Assembly (NCBI GenBank): GCA_023442495.1
Contig: JAEZZB010000092.1
Location: forward strand, 1-6,726
From: Bacillota bacterium
GTDB lineage: Bacteria; Bacillota; Clostridia; Tissierellales; Peptoniphilaceae
Reading direction: 5' to 3'
DNA length: 6,726 bases
In this document: positions 1 through 5,608 of the stretch, one piece after another
Layout: each line of letters starts with the position of its first letter
How positions within the stretch are numbered: position 1 is the stretch's first letter
Notes under the pieces: model-generated
What the model was told of the DNA's origin: nothing
Database searches by the model: none
What the model saw: the letters and a program-made list of their open reading frames with translations, nothing else
Translations under genes and position numbers: made by a program

Positions 1-126
1 ATAGAAAGTATAAAATTTGGAGAGGAAGGGCAAGGATATAAAATGGTAACATTCCAAGAATTTCTCGATAACAAAGATGTAATAGAACAATTAAAACATC
101 GCTTTTTAGATTATTGGAATAAATAG
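1..126 (+). CDS. C-terminal fragment of an unidentified protein
   Basis: An open frame runs from the window edge to a TAG at 124-126 and gives the last 41 residues of a protein, ending in HRFLDYWNK. The fragment is polar, mixed-charge and probably helical, with no membrane segment and no motif that I recognise. The start lies outside the window. An internal ATG at 43 is possible but has no clear ribosome binding site. No GC-rich terminator hairpin follows the stop codon. The gene is separated from the regulatory operon by its own promoter at 185-212, so a functional link with the PTS system is not supported. It could equally be the intact end of a real gene or the tail of a decayed one. Confidence 0.5.
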   Translation: MESIKFGEEGQGYKMVTFQEFLDNKDVIEQLKHRFLDYWNK

Positions 127-171
127 AGTTACAAATAAAAGAATTATTAATTTAAAGATACACTAACAAAA

Positions 172-191
172 TTATCCTTATTGATTGATAA
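172..191 (+). promoter_or_regulatory. Degenerate operator, probable GntR autoregulatory site
   Basis: TTATCCTTATTGATTGATAA has the same length and outer arms (TTATCC ... GATAA) as the perfect palindrome at 1721-1740, with 13 of 20 positions identical. In both places AAGCTTTA follows within a few bases (193-200 and 1740-1747). The site overlaps the -35 hexamer at 185-190, a position suited to repression. Seen: the sequence match. Inferred: binding by the GntR-family protein encoded at 932-1660. The AT-rich background weakens the argument, but the shared CC/GG-containing arms and the matching flank are unlikely to be pure composition. Confidence 0.5.
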
Positions 192-212
192 TAAGCTTTA
201 ATCTGATATAAT
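185..212 (+). promoter_or_regulatory. Sigma-70/SigA promoter for the regulator transcript
   Basis: TTGATA (185-190), a 16-nt spacer and a perfect TATAAT (207-212), preceded by TG at 204-205 as in an extended -10. The predicted start is near 219. It would drive the small ORF at 273, the UTRA-like gene and the gntR gene, because no terminator is visible between them. Confidence 0.65.
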
Positions 213-214
213 GT

Positions 215-234
215 AATATATAGACCTATATATT
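215..234. repeat. 9-bp inverted repeat at the predicted transcription start
   Basis: AATATATAG and CTATATATT are perfect reverse complements separated by AC. The element sits just after the -10, over the predicted +1. It shares the 9-mer CCTATATAT (225-233) with the palindrome at 1721-1740. It could be a second operator or a weak 5' hairpin, and being almost all A/T it could also be chance. Confidence 0.35.
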
Positions 235-272
235 TGGAATACTAGTTTAAAAAATATTGTTAGGAGTTAAAA

Positions 273-347
273 ATGGCAAAAAATATTGATCCCAATCTTA
301 GAAAAATAGGTGATTATTGTATTATTAAATTTTACACAGTATTATAG
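273..347 (+). CDS. 24-residue small ORF with Shine-Dalgarno (leader peptide or gene remnant)
   Basis: ATG at 273 is preceded by AGGAG (262-266) at a 6-nt spacing, the best ribosome binding site upstream of the regulators. It opens a 24-codon frame beginning MAKNIDPNLRKIGDY and ending at TAG 345-347. It lies about 55 nt downstream of the predicted transcription start, on the regulator transcript. The first 15 residues remind me of the N-termini of DUF262 (GmrS/DndB-like) proteins, which often open with a 'lxxIGDyl' segment before the conserved VIPEYQR motif. That motif is absent, so this could be the stump of such a gene after a deletion. The alternative is a genuine short leader peptide. The DUF262 likeness is from memory and uncertain. 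The ORF and its ribosome binding site are directly visible. Confidence 0.35.
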   Translation: MAKNIDPNLRKIGDYCIIKFYTVL

Positions 348-446
348 ATATGATTGTGGTGTATATATTATAATTAAATACAACTAAAATGTAATCTTAA
401 ATAATATAAATTTATGAAGTTTTAATTAGATTAAGTAGGTATGAAT

Positions 447-932
447 ATGGAACGAATAAATAGAAGAATTGATAATCCATATTTTTGGATAGAGTATAGT
501 AAAAAAAATGAGATATTTTTGAATTGCTTAAACACCGTTGTAGTTGATGGAAATAATTTTACTGACTCGATATTTAAAACTACAGGTAAGAAGGATATTC
601 TTAAAATTCAATTTATTATTAATGATTATAAGTCTAATCCAATTTCTTATTTGAAATTATTTTTGCTTGAATTTAATGATAAACTTTACTCTGATATTGG
701 AAATAAAGAATTATATTATATTATTGAAGATGTCTTAGATAAATATGTTTCTGTTGATATTCGTTTAATGGCAGTCTTTGCGGAGGAAGATGAGTCTGAA
801 TTCATGAGATTAGATAATGGACAAGATATTCTTCTACTTACAACAAAATTCTATGATAAAGAGGGGACTTATTGCTATTTAGAAGAATGTTTAAGAATGG
901 AACTATACGATTTCTATGATATGGGTAGATAA
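447..932 (+). CDS. Stand-alone UTRA-like effector-domain protein, no DNA-binding domain
   Basis: This 161-residue cytoplasmic protein has no signal peptide, membrane segment or helix-turn-helix. I chose ATG 447 because AGTAGG (434-439) is 7 nt upstream. An in-frame ATG at 441 touches that site and is less likely. The protein reads like the C-terminal UTRA ligand-binding domain of HutC-type GntR regulators. Residues 50-80 fit the strand-loop-strand segment around 'NPISYLKLFLLEF', and residues 107-155 fit the second half ('FMRLDNGQ' then 'TTKFYDKEG'). It can be laid along the UTRA domain of the next gene, for example LDNG against IKKG (GntR residues 196-199). The stop overlaps the next start (TAATG), indicating translational coupling. 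Family knowledge: UTRA domains bind small effectors and mediate dimerisation. Inference: it may sense ligand for, or heterodimerise with, the downstream repressor. It may also be a regulator that lost its wHTH. The fold call is from reading only. Confidence 0.6.
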   Translation: MERINRRIDNPYFWIEYSKKNEIFLNCLNTVVVDGNNFTDSIFKTTGKKDILKIQFIINDYKSNPISYLKLFLLEFNDKLYSDIGNKELYYIIEDVLDKYVSVDIRLMAVFAEEDESEFMRLDNGQDILLLTTKFYDKEGTYCYLEECLRMELYDFYDMGR

Positions 933-1660
933 TGAAAGATTATAATTACATTAAAGTACAAGAATATATATTATCTGAAATCTCAGAAAAAAAATTAAAA
1001 CCAGGAATGAAAATCCCATCTGAAAGAGAGTTATCTAAATTATTAAACATCAATAGAATGTCTGTTAAAAACGGGATAAATAAACTTGTAGAATCTAAAA
1101 TACTTTATAGATTTCATGGCAAAGGAACATTTGTGACGGAGAGTTTAAATCATAATGGTAAAATGATAATCGCTGATAATACTCCAATTTCATTAAAAAT
1201 GAAAAATATAATATTAGGTAAAATTACTTATAATAATGTTTTATCTTTTAAGTTGTTATATGATTGTGATAGTATTTCGGATATATTCAAGTATGATAAA
1301 GATTTTTATGAATTAATTAGAATTAGATATTCAGGTGATTTAGCATACTCGGTTGAGTATTGTTATATACCTTTTTGTAAATTTAAAGACGCAATAAGAT
1401 ATGATTTTTCCACCACATCTTTGTATGATTATATGAAATATAAAAAGAAATTACCGGTTAAATTTGAAACTCATATGTCCGTAGTAAAAAATGAAGATAT
1501 TAACTCTTTACTTAGTATAAAGAAAGGTAGTAGCCTATTTAATGTTGAATTTTTTGGTAGCACGGAAAATAATGAATTAGTAGAATATACTCAATCATTT
1601 ATTCTGCTTAGTGAAGTAGAATTTAATTATCATATTGAAAGAAACGAACCACTGGTTTAA
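932..1660 (+). CDS. GntR family transcriptional regulator, HutC/UTRA type
   Basis: A 242-residue repressor of normal family length. Residues 5-70 form the GntR winged helix: 'LKPGMKIPSERELSKLLNINRM' around 22-43, then recognition-helix sequence and the wing motif GKGTFV (63-68). Residues 80-235 are a UTRA effector domain, with 'YELIRIRY' at 126-133 and 'SVEYCYIPF' at 140-148 matching the usual first half. ATG 932 shares its A with the stop of the preceding gene, and its own ribosome binding site is weak (GGGTAG 923-928), so translation is probably coupled. HutC-type members generally act as repressors released by a sugar phosphate or related metabolite. Its position next to the PTS operon, and the shared operator-like repeats at 172-191 and 1721-1740, suggest that it controls both promoters. 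The effector would plausibly be the phosphorylated PTS substrate or a product of the SIS enzymes. The family call is firm; the target and ligand are inferred. Confidence 0.9.
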   Translation: MKDYNYIKVQEYILSEISEKKLKPGMKIPSERELSKLLNINRMSVKNGINKLVESKILYRFHGKGTFVTESLNHNGKMIIADNTPISLKMKNIILGKITYNNVLSFKLLYDCDSISDIFKYDKDFYELIRIRYSGDLAYSVEYCYIPFCKFKDAIRYDFSTTSLYDYMKYKKKLPVKFETHMSVVKNEDINSLLSIKKGSSLFNVEFFGSTENNELVEYTQSFILLSEVEFNYHIERNEPLV

Positions 1661-1678
1661 TAAGTGGTTCATTTTTTT
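1646..1678 (+). terminator. Intrinsic terminator of the regulator operon
   Basis: GAACCACT (1646-1653) pairs perfectly with AGTGGTTC (1663-1670) around a 9-nt loop, followed by A and seven T (1672-1678). The 5' arm encodes the last residues of the GntR protein, and its TAA stop (1658-1660) lies in the loop. It separates the regulator transcript from the PTS operon. Confidence 0.85.
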
Positions 1679-1688
1679 GGTGTATTTT

Positions 1689-1704
1689 ATAGAAACGTTT
1701 GCAT
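1689..1704. promoter_or_regulatory. Candidate cre (CcpA) site over the -35
   Basis: ATAGAAACGTTTGCAT is a pseudo-palindrome centred on CG at 1696-1697. It differs from common cre consensus forms (WTGNAANCGNWNNCW and similar) at one or two positions, depending on the form used. It overlaps the -35 hexamer of the PTS operon promoter, where CcpA binding would repress. CcpA control of mannose-family PTS operons is well known in Bacillota. Binding here is inferred from sequence only. Confidence 0.55.
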
Positions 1705-1727
1705 TATTAAAAAAACTATATTATCCT
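1699..1727 (+). promoter_or_regulatory. Probable promoter of the SIS/PTS operon
   Basis: TTGCAT (1699-1704), a 17-nt spacer and TATCCT (1722-1727) give a plausible but imperfect SigA promoter. An alternative pair is TTATTA (1704-1709) with TATATA (1727-1732). Either places the -10 inside the 20-bp palindrome. No -24/-12 sigma-54 promoter is seen, although many mannose-family PTS operons use one. Confidence 0.45.
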
Positions 1728-1740
1728 ATATATAGGATAA
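1721..1740. promoter_or_regulatory. Perfect 20-bp palindromic operator
   Basis: TTATCCTATATATAGGATAA is fully self-complementary over 20 bases, with a central A/T core and CC/GG in the arms. It covers the predicted -10 region, about 50 nt upstream of the first operon gene, and is the natural candidate for the GntR-family repressor site. A degenerate copy with the same outer arms and spacing lies at 172-191. Confidence 0.7.
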
Positions 1741-1791
1741 AGCTTTATTCATTTTGTTAGTTTGATATTTATAGAAGATAAGGATGTACTT

Positions 1792-2847
1792 ATGGATATG
1801 AACATGAGAGATTATATTTTTTCTATACCAAATTTATTAAAAGAATATAATGAAAATACTGAATTAACTAAAGAACTTGAAAAGGTTTACTTAAATTCAA
1901 GTAAAAATTTAATACTAGTTGCAAGTGGTTCATCATACAATGCGTGTTTGACAGTTAAGTATACTTTAAGAGAAATATTAGGAACAAATGTCGAGGTATT
2001 TTCTCCATCTAATTTTCAATACTACGAATTAGATAGATTTAAAGACGATTTGATAGTTGTTATATCTCAAGGGGGTTACTCAACAAATTGTTTAAGATTG
2101 TTAGATACATTGAAAAATAAAAATATTGAATCAACTGTAATAACTTCCGATATTGATAGTTCTATAGCAAAAATTACTAATAATGTAATTGATTATAAGA
2201 TAGGTATTGAAAAGGTTGGTTATGTTACTAGAGGATATACTGGCTTAGTTTCATTTTTACTATTATTTGCTTTTAGATTAAATAGAGATAAAGCAAATGA
2301 CTTATATTATAAGTTTATAGAAGATATAAGTAATGCCCAAAATATTTTTGATGATATTCTTTTAAAATCAAAAAAAATATATGAAAATAACGAAAAAAAC
2401 TTTCTATCCTCAAAGGTTGTTCACGTAGTTAGTTCGGGCGATGGTCTAGGGACTGCATCAGAAGCAGCTTTAAAAATAGGTGAAACGGTAAAAGTTCCTG
2501 CATATGCGTATGACTTAGAGGAATATATACACGGCCCAAACCTTCAATTAGATCCAAATTATACTGTTTACTTAATAGACAATGAAGATGATACATCTGA
2601 TAGGATTATTGAGTTATTTTATGCTGTTTCTGAAGTTACTGAACGAGTGTATATTGTTTCAACAAGAGATATTAATGACGTCAGATCATTAAAGGTAAAT
2701 TATAAGAACAAAGTTTCAAGGTTGATATTTAATATAATTCCATTTCAACTTTTAGCACAAATCGAAACTGATCAATTAAATAAATGGGAAAAACATCCAT
2801 TAATGAAAAATTTTGATAAAAAAATAAAATCCAAAGAAAACGAATAA
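1792..2847 (+). CDS. SIS-domain sugar-phosphate enzyme, GlmS-isomerase/GfrE-like (probable deglycase)
   Basis: A 351-residue protein with tandem SIS domains and no glutamine amidotransferase domain, so it is not a glucosamine-6-phosphate synthase. The first SIS domain has the phosphate-binding loop SGSSYNA (45-51) and SQGGYSTN (92-99). The second runs from about 208, with 'EAALKIGE' at 224-231 and HGP at 247-249. By alignment with E. coli GlmS, Glu481, Lys485, Glu488 and His504 correspond to Glu224, Lys228, Glu231 and His247. The Glu-His pair 16 residues apart is the acid/base pair of FraB-type deglycases as well. I chose ATG 1792 because AAGGA (1780-1784) is 7 nt upstream; an upstream in-frame TTG at 1762 lacks one. 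It is first gene of the six-gene PTS operon. Likely role: cleaving a PTS-generated 6-phosphorylated sugar-amine such as glucoselysine-6-phosphate to hexose phosphate and amine. The substrate is inferred from the operon's likeness to gfr. An aldose/ketose isomerase role is possible. Confidence 0.75.
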   Translation: MDMNMRDYIFSIPNLLKEYNENTELTKELEKVYLNSSKNLILVASGSSYNACLTVKYTLREILGTNVEVFSPSNFQYYELDRFKDDLIVVISQGGYSTNCLRLLDTLKNKNIESTVITSDIDSSIAKITNNVIDYKIGIEKVGYVTRGYTGLVSFLLLFAFRLNRDKANDLYYKFIEDISNAQNIFDDILLKSKKIYENNEKNFLSSKVVHVVSSGDGLGTASEAALKIGETVKVPAYAYDLEEYIHGPNLQLDPNYTVYLIDNEDDTSDRIIELFYAVSEVTERVYIVSTRDINDVRSLKVNYKNKVSRLIFNIIPFQLLAQIETDQLNKWEKHPLMKNFDKKIKSKENE

Positions 2848-2867
2848 GAATTATACGGGGGTTTAAA

Positions 2868-3887
2868 ATGACAGACTTACACAAATTTGACAAAGAAAGA
2901 CACTTAGAAGATGGAAGAAATGCCTATAGTCAAAGAAAAGATGTAGAGAAATTAGCAGATCAATTAGCAGATGAAGGGTTTAAAAATATTTATTTAATGG
3001 GAATGGGAGGAACTGAATTTGAATTTTACCACTTTCACTATCTAATAAATAAATACTTTGATGTAGAGATTCATTTAATTAATGCTGCAGACTTCTTATT
3101 GTTAGAAGATAAAAACTTTACAAAAGAAAGTTTAGTTATTACTGCAAGTTCAAGTGGTAACACTCCTGAATTAATAAAAGCTGCAAAATCATTCCAAGAA
3201 AGAGGAATTAAAGTTGTATCTTTTACTAAAGAAAAAAGTGAACTTGCAAAATATTCAACACATGTAGTTCCTGAAGCTGCTGTAACTGGAAAAGTTGAGT
3301 TCTCATATCTATTACAAACTATACTTTTATATAGGATTCTAAATAAACTTGGTCAATTTGATGAATATTCTAAGTTTGCTGACGAACTAGAAAATATTTT
3401 TGAAGATTTATTATTGGTAAAAGAAAACTTTGAAGAAAAAGCTGATTTTTGGGCAAGTAAATTATATAATGCTGACCATACAATATTTACTGCATCAGGA
3501 GCATTATGGGGAGAATGTCTGCTATATTCTATGTGTATACTTGAAGAAATGCAATGGATAAGAACTAGACCTGTAACCAGTTCATTATTTTTCCATGGTA
3601 CATTAGAACTTGTAGAAGACGGTGTTCCAGTATTTATCATAAAGGGAGAAGATGAATTTAGAGAACAAGACACACGCGTTGAAAACTTCTGTAGAAAAAT
3701 AAATGCTGAACATTATGTTTTTGATACAGCAGAATTTGCATTAACAAGTATTTCAAAAGAATTTAGAAAATACTTAACTCCATGGATAGCTACAGCTCTT
3801 TTAACTGAAAGAATGGGTGCTAATTATGAAAAATACACAAAACATAACCTTGACTATAGAAGATATTATAGACAGTTTGATTATTAG
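2868..3887 (+). CDS. SIS-domain protein, FrlB/FraB/GfrF-like 6-phosphate deglycase
   Basis: A 339-residue protein, close to the usual ~340 for FrlB-type deglycases, with a G-rich ribosome binding site (GGGGG, 2857-2861) 6 nt before ATG. The first SIS domain has MGMGGTEFE (44-52) and the phosphate loop ASSSGNTPE (93-101). The second has TASGALWGE (208-216), then 'CILEEMQW' with Glu227, and FFHG with His243. Glu227 and His243 are 16 residues apart, like the catalytic Glu214/His230 pair of Salmonella FraB. The C-terminus HNLDYRRYYRQFDY (326-339) matches the 'H-x3-RRY-x4-Y' tail typical of the family. These enzymes split 6-phosphofructosyl-amino acids into glucose 6-phosphate and the free amino acid. 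No FrlD/FraD-type kinase is present, and none would be needed because the neighbouring PTS phosphorylates during uptake. It differs clearly from the upstream SIS protein, so two linkages or two isomers are probably handled. Confidence 0.8.
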   Translation: MTDLHKFDKERHLEDGRNAYSQRKDVEKLADQLADEGFKNIYLMGMGGTEFEFYHFHYLINKYFDVEIHLINAADFLLLEDKNFTKESLVITASSSGNTPELIKAAKSFQERGIKVVSFTKEKSELAKYSTHVVPEAAVTGKVEFSYLLQTILLYRILNKLGQFDEYSKFADELENIFEDLLLVKENFEEKADFWASKLYNADHTIFTASGALWGECLLYSMCILEEMQWIRTRPVTSSLFFHGTLELVEDGVPVFIIKGEDEFREQDTRVENFCRKINAEHYVFDTAEFALTSISKEFRKYLTPWIATALLTERMGANYEKYTKHNLDYRRYYRQFDY

Positions 3888-3898
3888 AAAGATTTACT

Positions 3899-4315
3899 AT
3901 GAGAAAAGTTATTTTAATTAGCCATGCACATATGGCTAAAGGAATTGTTAGTAGTGTTGAACTTATACTAGGTAAACAAGATAATTTAGAATACTTATCA
4001 GCTTATGTAGAAGGCGAGCCTCCTTTTGAAAACGAATTAAAGAAGATTATTGACGGTAATAAAGATAATAATTTGATAATATTGACAGACTTATTAGGGG
4101 GCAGTGTTAATAATGAAGTTATAAGTATGATTGATGGTAAAGATAATATACATCTAATAACAGGTATGAACTTAATACTTGTTATTAGTATTTTATTAGC
4201 GGAAGAGAGTAATTTACCAGAACAAATTAATCAAATAATAGATGAATCAAGAAAGGGAATACTTTACTTTAATGATTCAAACATTATACAAGATGAAGGA
4301 TTAGATGATTTTTAG
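3899..4315 (+). CDS. PTS mannose/fructose/sorbose family EIIA component
   Basis: A 138-residue cytoplasmic phosphocarrier, one EIIA-man (PF03610) domain with no fused EIIB. The N-terminus 'VILISHAHMAKG' places His9 at the position of the phosphorylated His10 of E. coli ManX. Residues 60-72 ('IILTDLLGGSVNN') hold the conserved Asp64 and Gly-Gly-Ser of the family. It takes phosphate from HPr and passes it to the EIIB encoded 9 nt downstream. Translation starts 11 nt after the SIS gene with only a modest purine-rich site (GAAAG, 3887-3891), so expression probably relies on coupling within the operon. Confidence 0.92.
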   Translation: MRKVILISHAHMAKGIVSSVELILGKQDNLEYLSAYVEGEPPFENELKKIIDGNKDNNLIILTDLLGGSVNNEVISMIDGKDNIHLITGMNLILVISILLAEESNLPEQINQIIDESRKGILYFNDSNIIQDEGLDDF

Positions 4316-4324
4316 GGTGATAAT

Positions 4325-4795
4325 ATGATTAAACTATTAAGAATAGACCATAGATTGTTACATGGCCAGGTTGCCTTTTCTTGGGCTCAAAACCTCGATG
4401 CAAATGCGATCTTATTGGCAAATGATGAACTTATTCATGATACTTTAAGACAAAATGTGATTAAATTTTCTAAGCCAGCAGGTGTGAAAGTTATAGCAAA
4501 AAGTATAGATGATAGTATTGAGGCAATAAAATCTGGTGTTACAGACAAATATAATTTATTTATTATAGTAGAAACGATTCAAGATGCTTATAAGCTGGCA
4601 AAAGCAATTGATTTAAATGAAATTAATTTAGGGGGCACTTACCCACATGAAGGCTATGAAGAAATCGGAGTAGCAGTTCATGTTAATGAGGAAGATAAAG
4701 TATTGTTAAAAAGGATGGTAGACGAAGGAATTGATGTATACATTCAAGGAGTACCTTCAAATAAAAAAGAATACATTAAGGATATATTAAAATAG
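4325..4795 (+). CDS. PTS mannose/fructose/sorbose family EIIB component
   Basis: A 156-residue cytoplasmic protein covering the whole EIIB sorbose-type domain (PF03830). The hallmark RLLHGQV (10-16) contains the phosphoacceptor His13; the preceding residue pattern is IDH rather than the usual IDD, a minor variation. The end of the protein ('VYIQGVPSNKKEYI') is typical of the family. The ribosome binding site AGGGTGA (4314-4320) overlaps the stop codon of EIIA, which supports co-translation. It receives phosphate from EIIA and transfers it to the substrate bound by EIIC/EIID. Confidence 0.95.
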   Translation: MIKLLRIDHRLLHGQVAFSWAQNLDANAILLANDELIHDTLRQNVIKFSKPAGVKVIAKSIDDSIEAIKSGVTDKYNLFIIVETIQDAYKLAKAIDLNEINLGGTYPHEGYEEIGVAVHVNEEDKVLLKRMVDEGIDVYIQGVPSNKKEYIKDILK

Positions 4796-4804
4796 GAGGT
4801 ATTA

Positions 4805-5608
4805 ATGGTTCGAGAAGCGATATTATTATATTTGATAATGGTAATAGGTAGATCTGAGTTTTTACTTGGAACAGCGCTTATTCAAAGACCAATTATAGTT
4901 GGACCTTTAGTTGGTTTGATTTTTGGGGATCTTCAAGCTGGAATTATAATGGGTGCGACAATGGAATTAGCTTTTATAGGAGCTGTAAGTATAGGTGCTT
5001 ACATACCACCTGATATGCTATCTGGAACTGTACTAGGGGTTGCTTTTGCAATAACTTCAGGAAGAGGTCCAGAAGCCGCATTAACATTAGGAATGCCAAT
5101 TGCAACCCTAATGTTAGCTTTAAGATCCGTTATTGGAGAGCCTATTAAAGTAGGGCTTGCGCACTTAGCTGATAAACATGTGGCAGAAAGTAATTATAGA
5201 ATGTTTACAACTGATGTAATTATTTTTCCTCTACTAATTGAAATGGTTATAGCTCTAGTTGTACCATTTGCATATTATTTTGGTAGTGATGCTGTAACAA
5301 ATGCATTAAGTGTTTTACCAGAATTTGTTATAACAGGAATTGAAATTGCTACAGGATTATTACCAGCTCTTGGATTTGCCATGCTAGCTCAAATGATCAT
5401 GAATAAAAGAGTTGCTCCATTTTTCTTTTTTGGATTTTTCCTAATTAGTTATTTTGCTGAATCTGGCTTAACTACCACTGGAGTAGCTATATTTGCATTT
5501 ATCATAGCAGCTATTATGTATTACTCAGACGATAAAAAAACAGTAAATGAAAGTGCTGTAAGTGAAGCTGTAAGTGAAAACGGGGGGTATGTTTTAGATG
5601 AGTTTTAA
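4805..5608 (+). CDS. PTS mannose/fructose/sorbose family EIIC component (membrane)
   Basis: A 267-residue integral membrane protein of the EII-Sor C family (PF03609). Conserved segments include 'TALIQRPIIVGPLVGLIFGD' (23-42), 'MGATMELAFIGAVSIGAYIP' (49-68) and 'GMPIATL' (96-102). Several hydrophobic segments follow to about residue 240, then a short polar tail. With EIID it forms the sugar-translocating unit. The tail contains a 12-bp tandem duplication (AVSEAVSE). The start has the best ribosome binding site in the operon, TAGGAGGT (4793-4800), overlapping the EIIB stop. The reading frame overlaps EIID by 11 nt. Confidence 0.95.
   Translation: MVREAILLYLIMVIGRSEFLLGTALIQRPIIVGPLVGLIFGDLQAGIIMGATMELAFIGAVSIGAYIPPDMLSGTVLGVAFAITSGRGPEAALTLGMPIATLMLALRSVIGEPIKVGLAHLADKHVAESNYRMFTTDVIIFPLLIEMVIALVVPFAYYFGSDAVTNALSVLPEFVITGIEIATGLLPALGFAMLAQMIMNKRVAPFFFFGFFLISYFAESGLTTTGVAIFAFIIAAIMYYSDDKKTVNESAVSEAVSENGGYVLDEF
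5555..5578 (+). repeat. 12-bp perfect tandem duplication in the EIIC tail
   Basis: GCTGTAAGTGAA occurs twice head to tail, encoding AVSE-AVSE at residues 251-258 of EIIC, just before the G-rich ribosome binding site of EIID. It is in frame, so gain or loss of a copy would only lengthen or shorten the cytoplasmic tail. Confidence 0.9.

Larger units (their letters stand above)
127..446 (+). other. AT-rich intergenic/leader region upstream of the regulator genes
   Basis: About 320 bases without a recognisable full-size gene. It contains an operator-like repeat (172-191), a promoter (185-212), a 9-bp inverted repeat near the predicted transcription start (215-234) and a 24-codon ORF with a Shine-Dalgarno (273-347). 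Positions 348-446 are almost pure AT. I see no stable hairpin, riboswitch or terminator there. A TATAAT at 369-374 lacks a convincing -35. If transcription starts near 219, the leader before the first regulator gene is about 225 nt long. Confidence 0.6.

Noticed and set aside
1762..1791. Ten-residue N-terminal extension of the first SIS protein from a TTG codon
   Set aside because: There is no ribosome binding site before the TTG, whereas ATG 1792 has AAGGA at proper spacing and the family N-terminus begins near there.
1681..1791. Sigma-54 (-24/-12) promoter expected for LevR/GfrR-type mannose PTS operons
   Set aside because: No TGGCAC-N5-TTGC-like element is present, and the regulator is GntR-type without an AAA+ domain.
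1792..2847. Annotation of the first SIS protein as glucosamine-6-phosphate synthase (GlmS)
   Set aside because: Only the isomerase half is present; the N-terminal glutaminase domain with Cys1 is missing, and the operon context is PTS catabolism.
3353..3673. 106-codon open frame on the minus strand inside the second SIS gene
   Set aside because: It is antisense to a well-supported conserved gene, has no ribosome binding site of note and a composition (Ser/Asn-rich) typical of a shadow frame.
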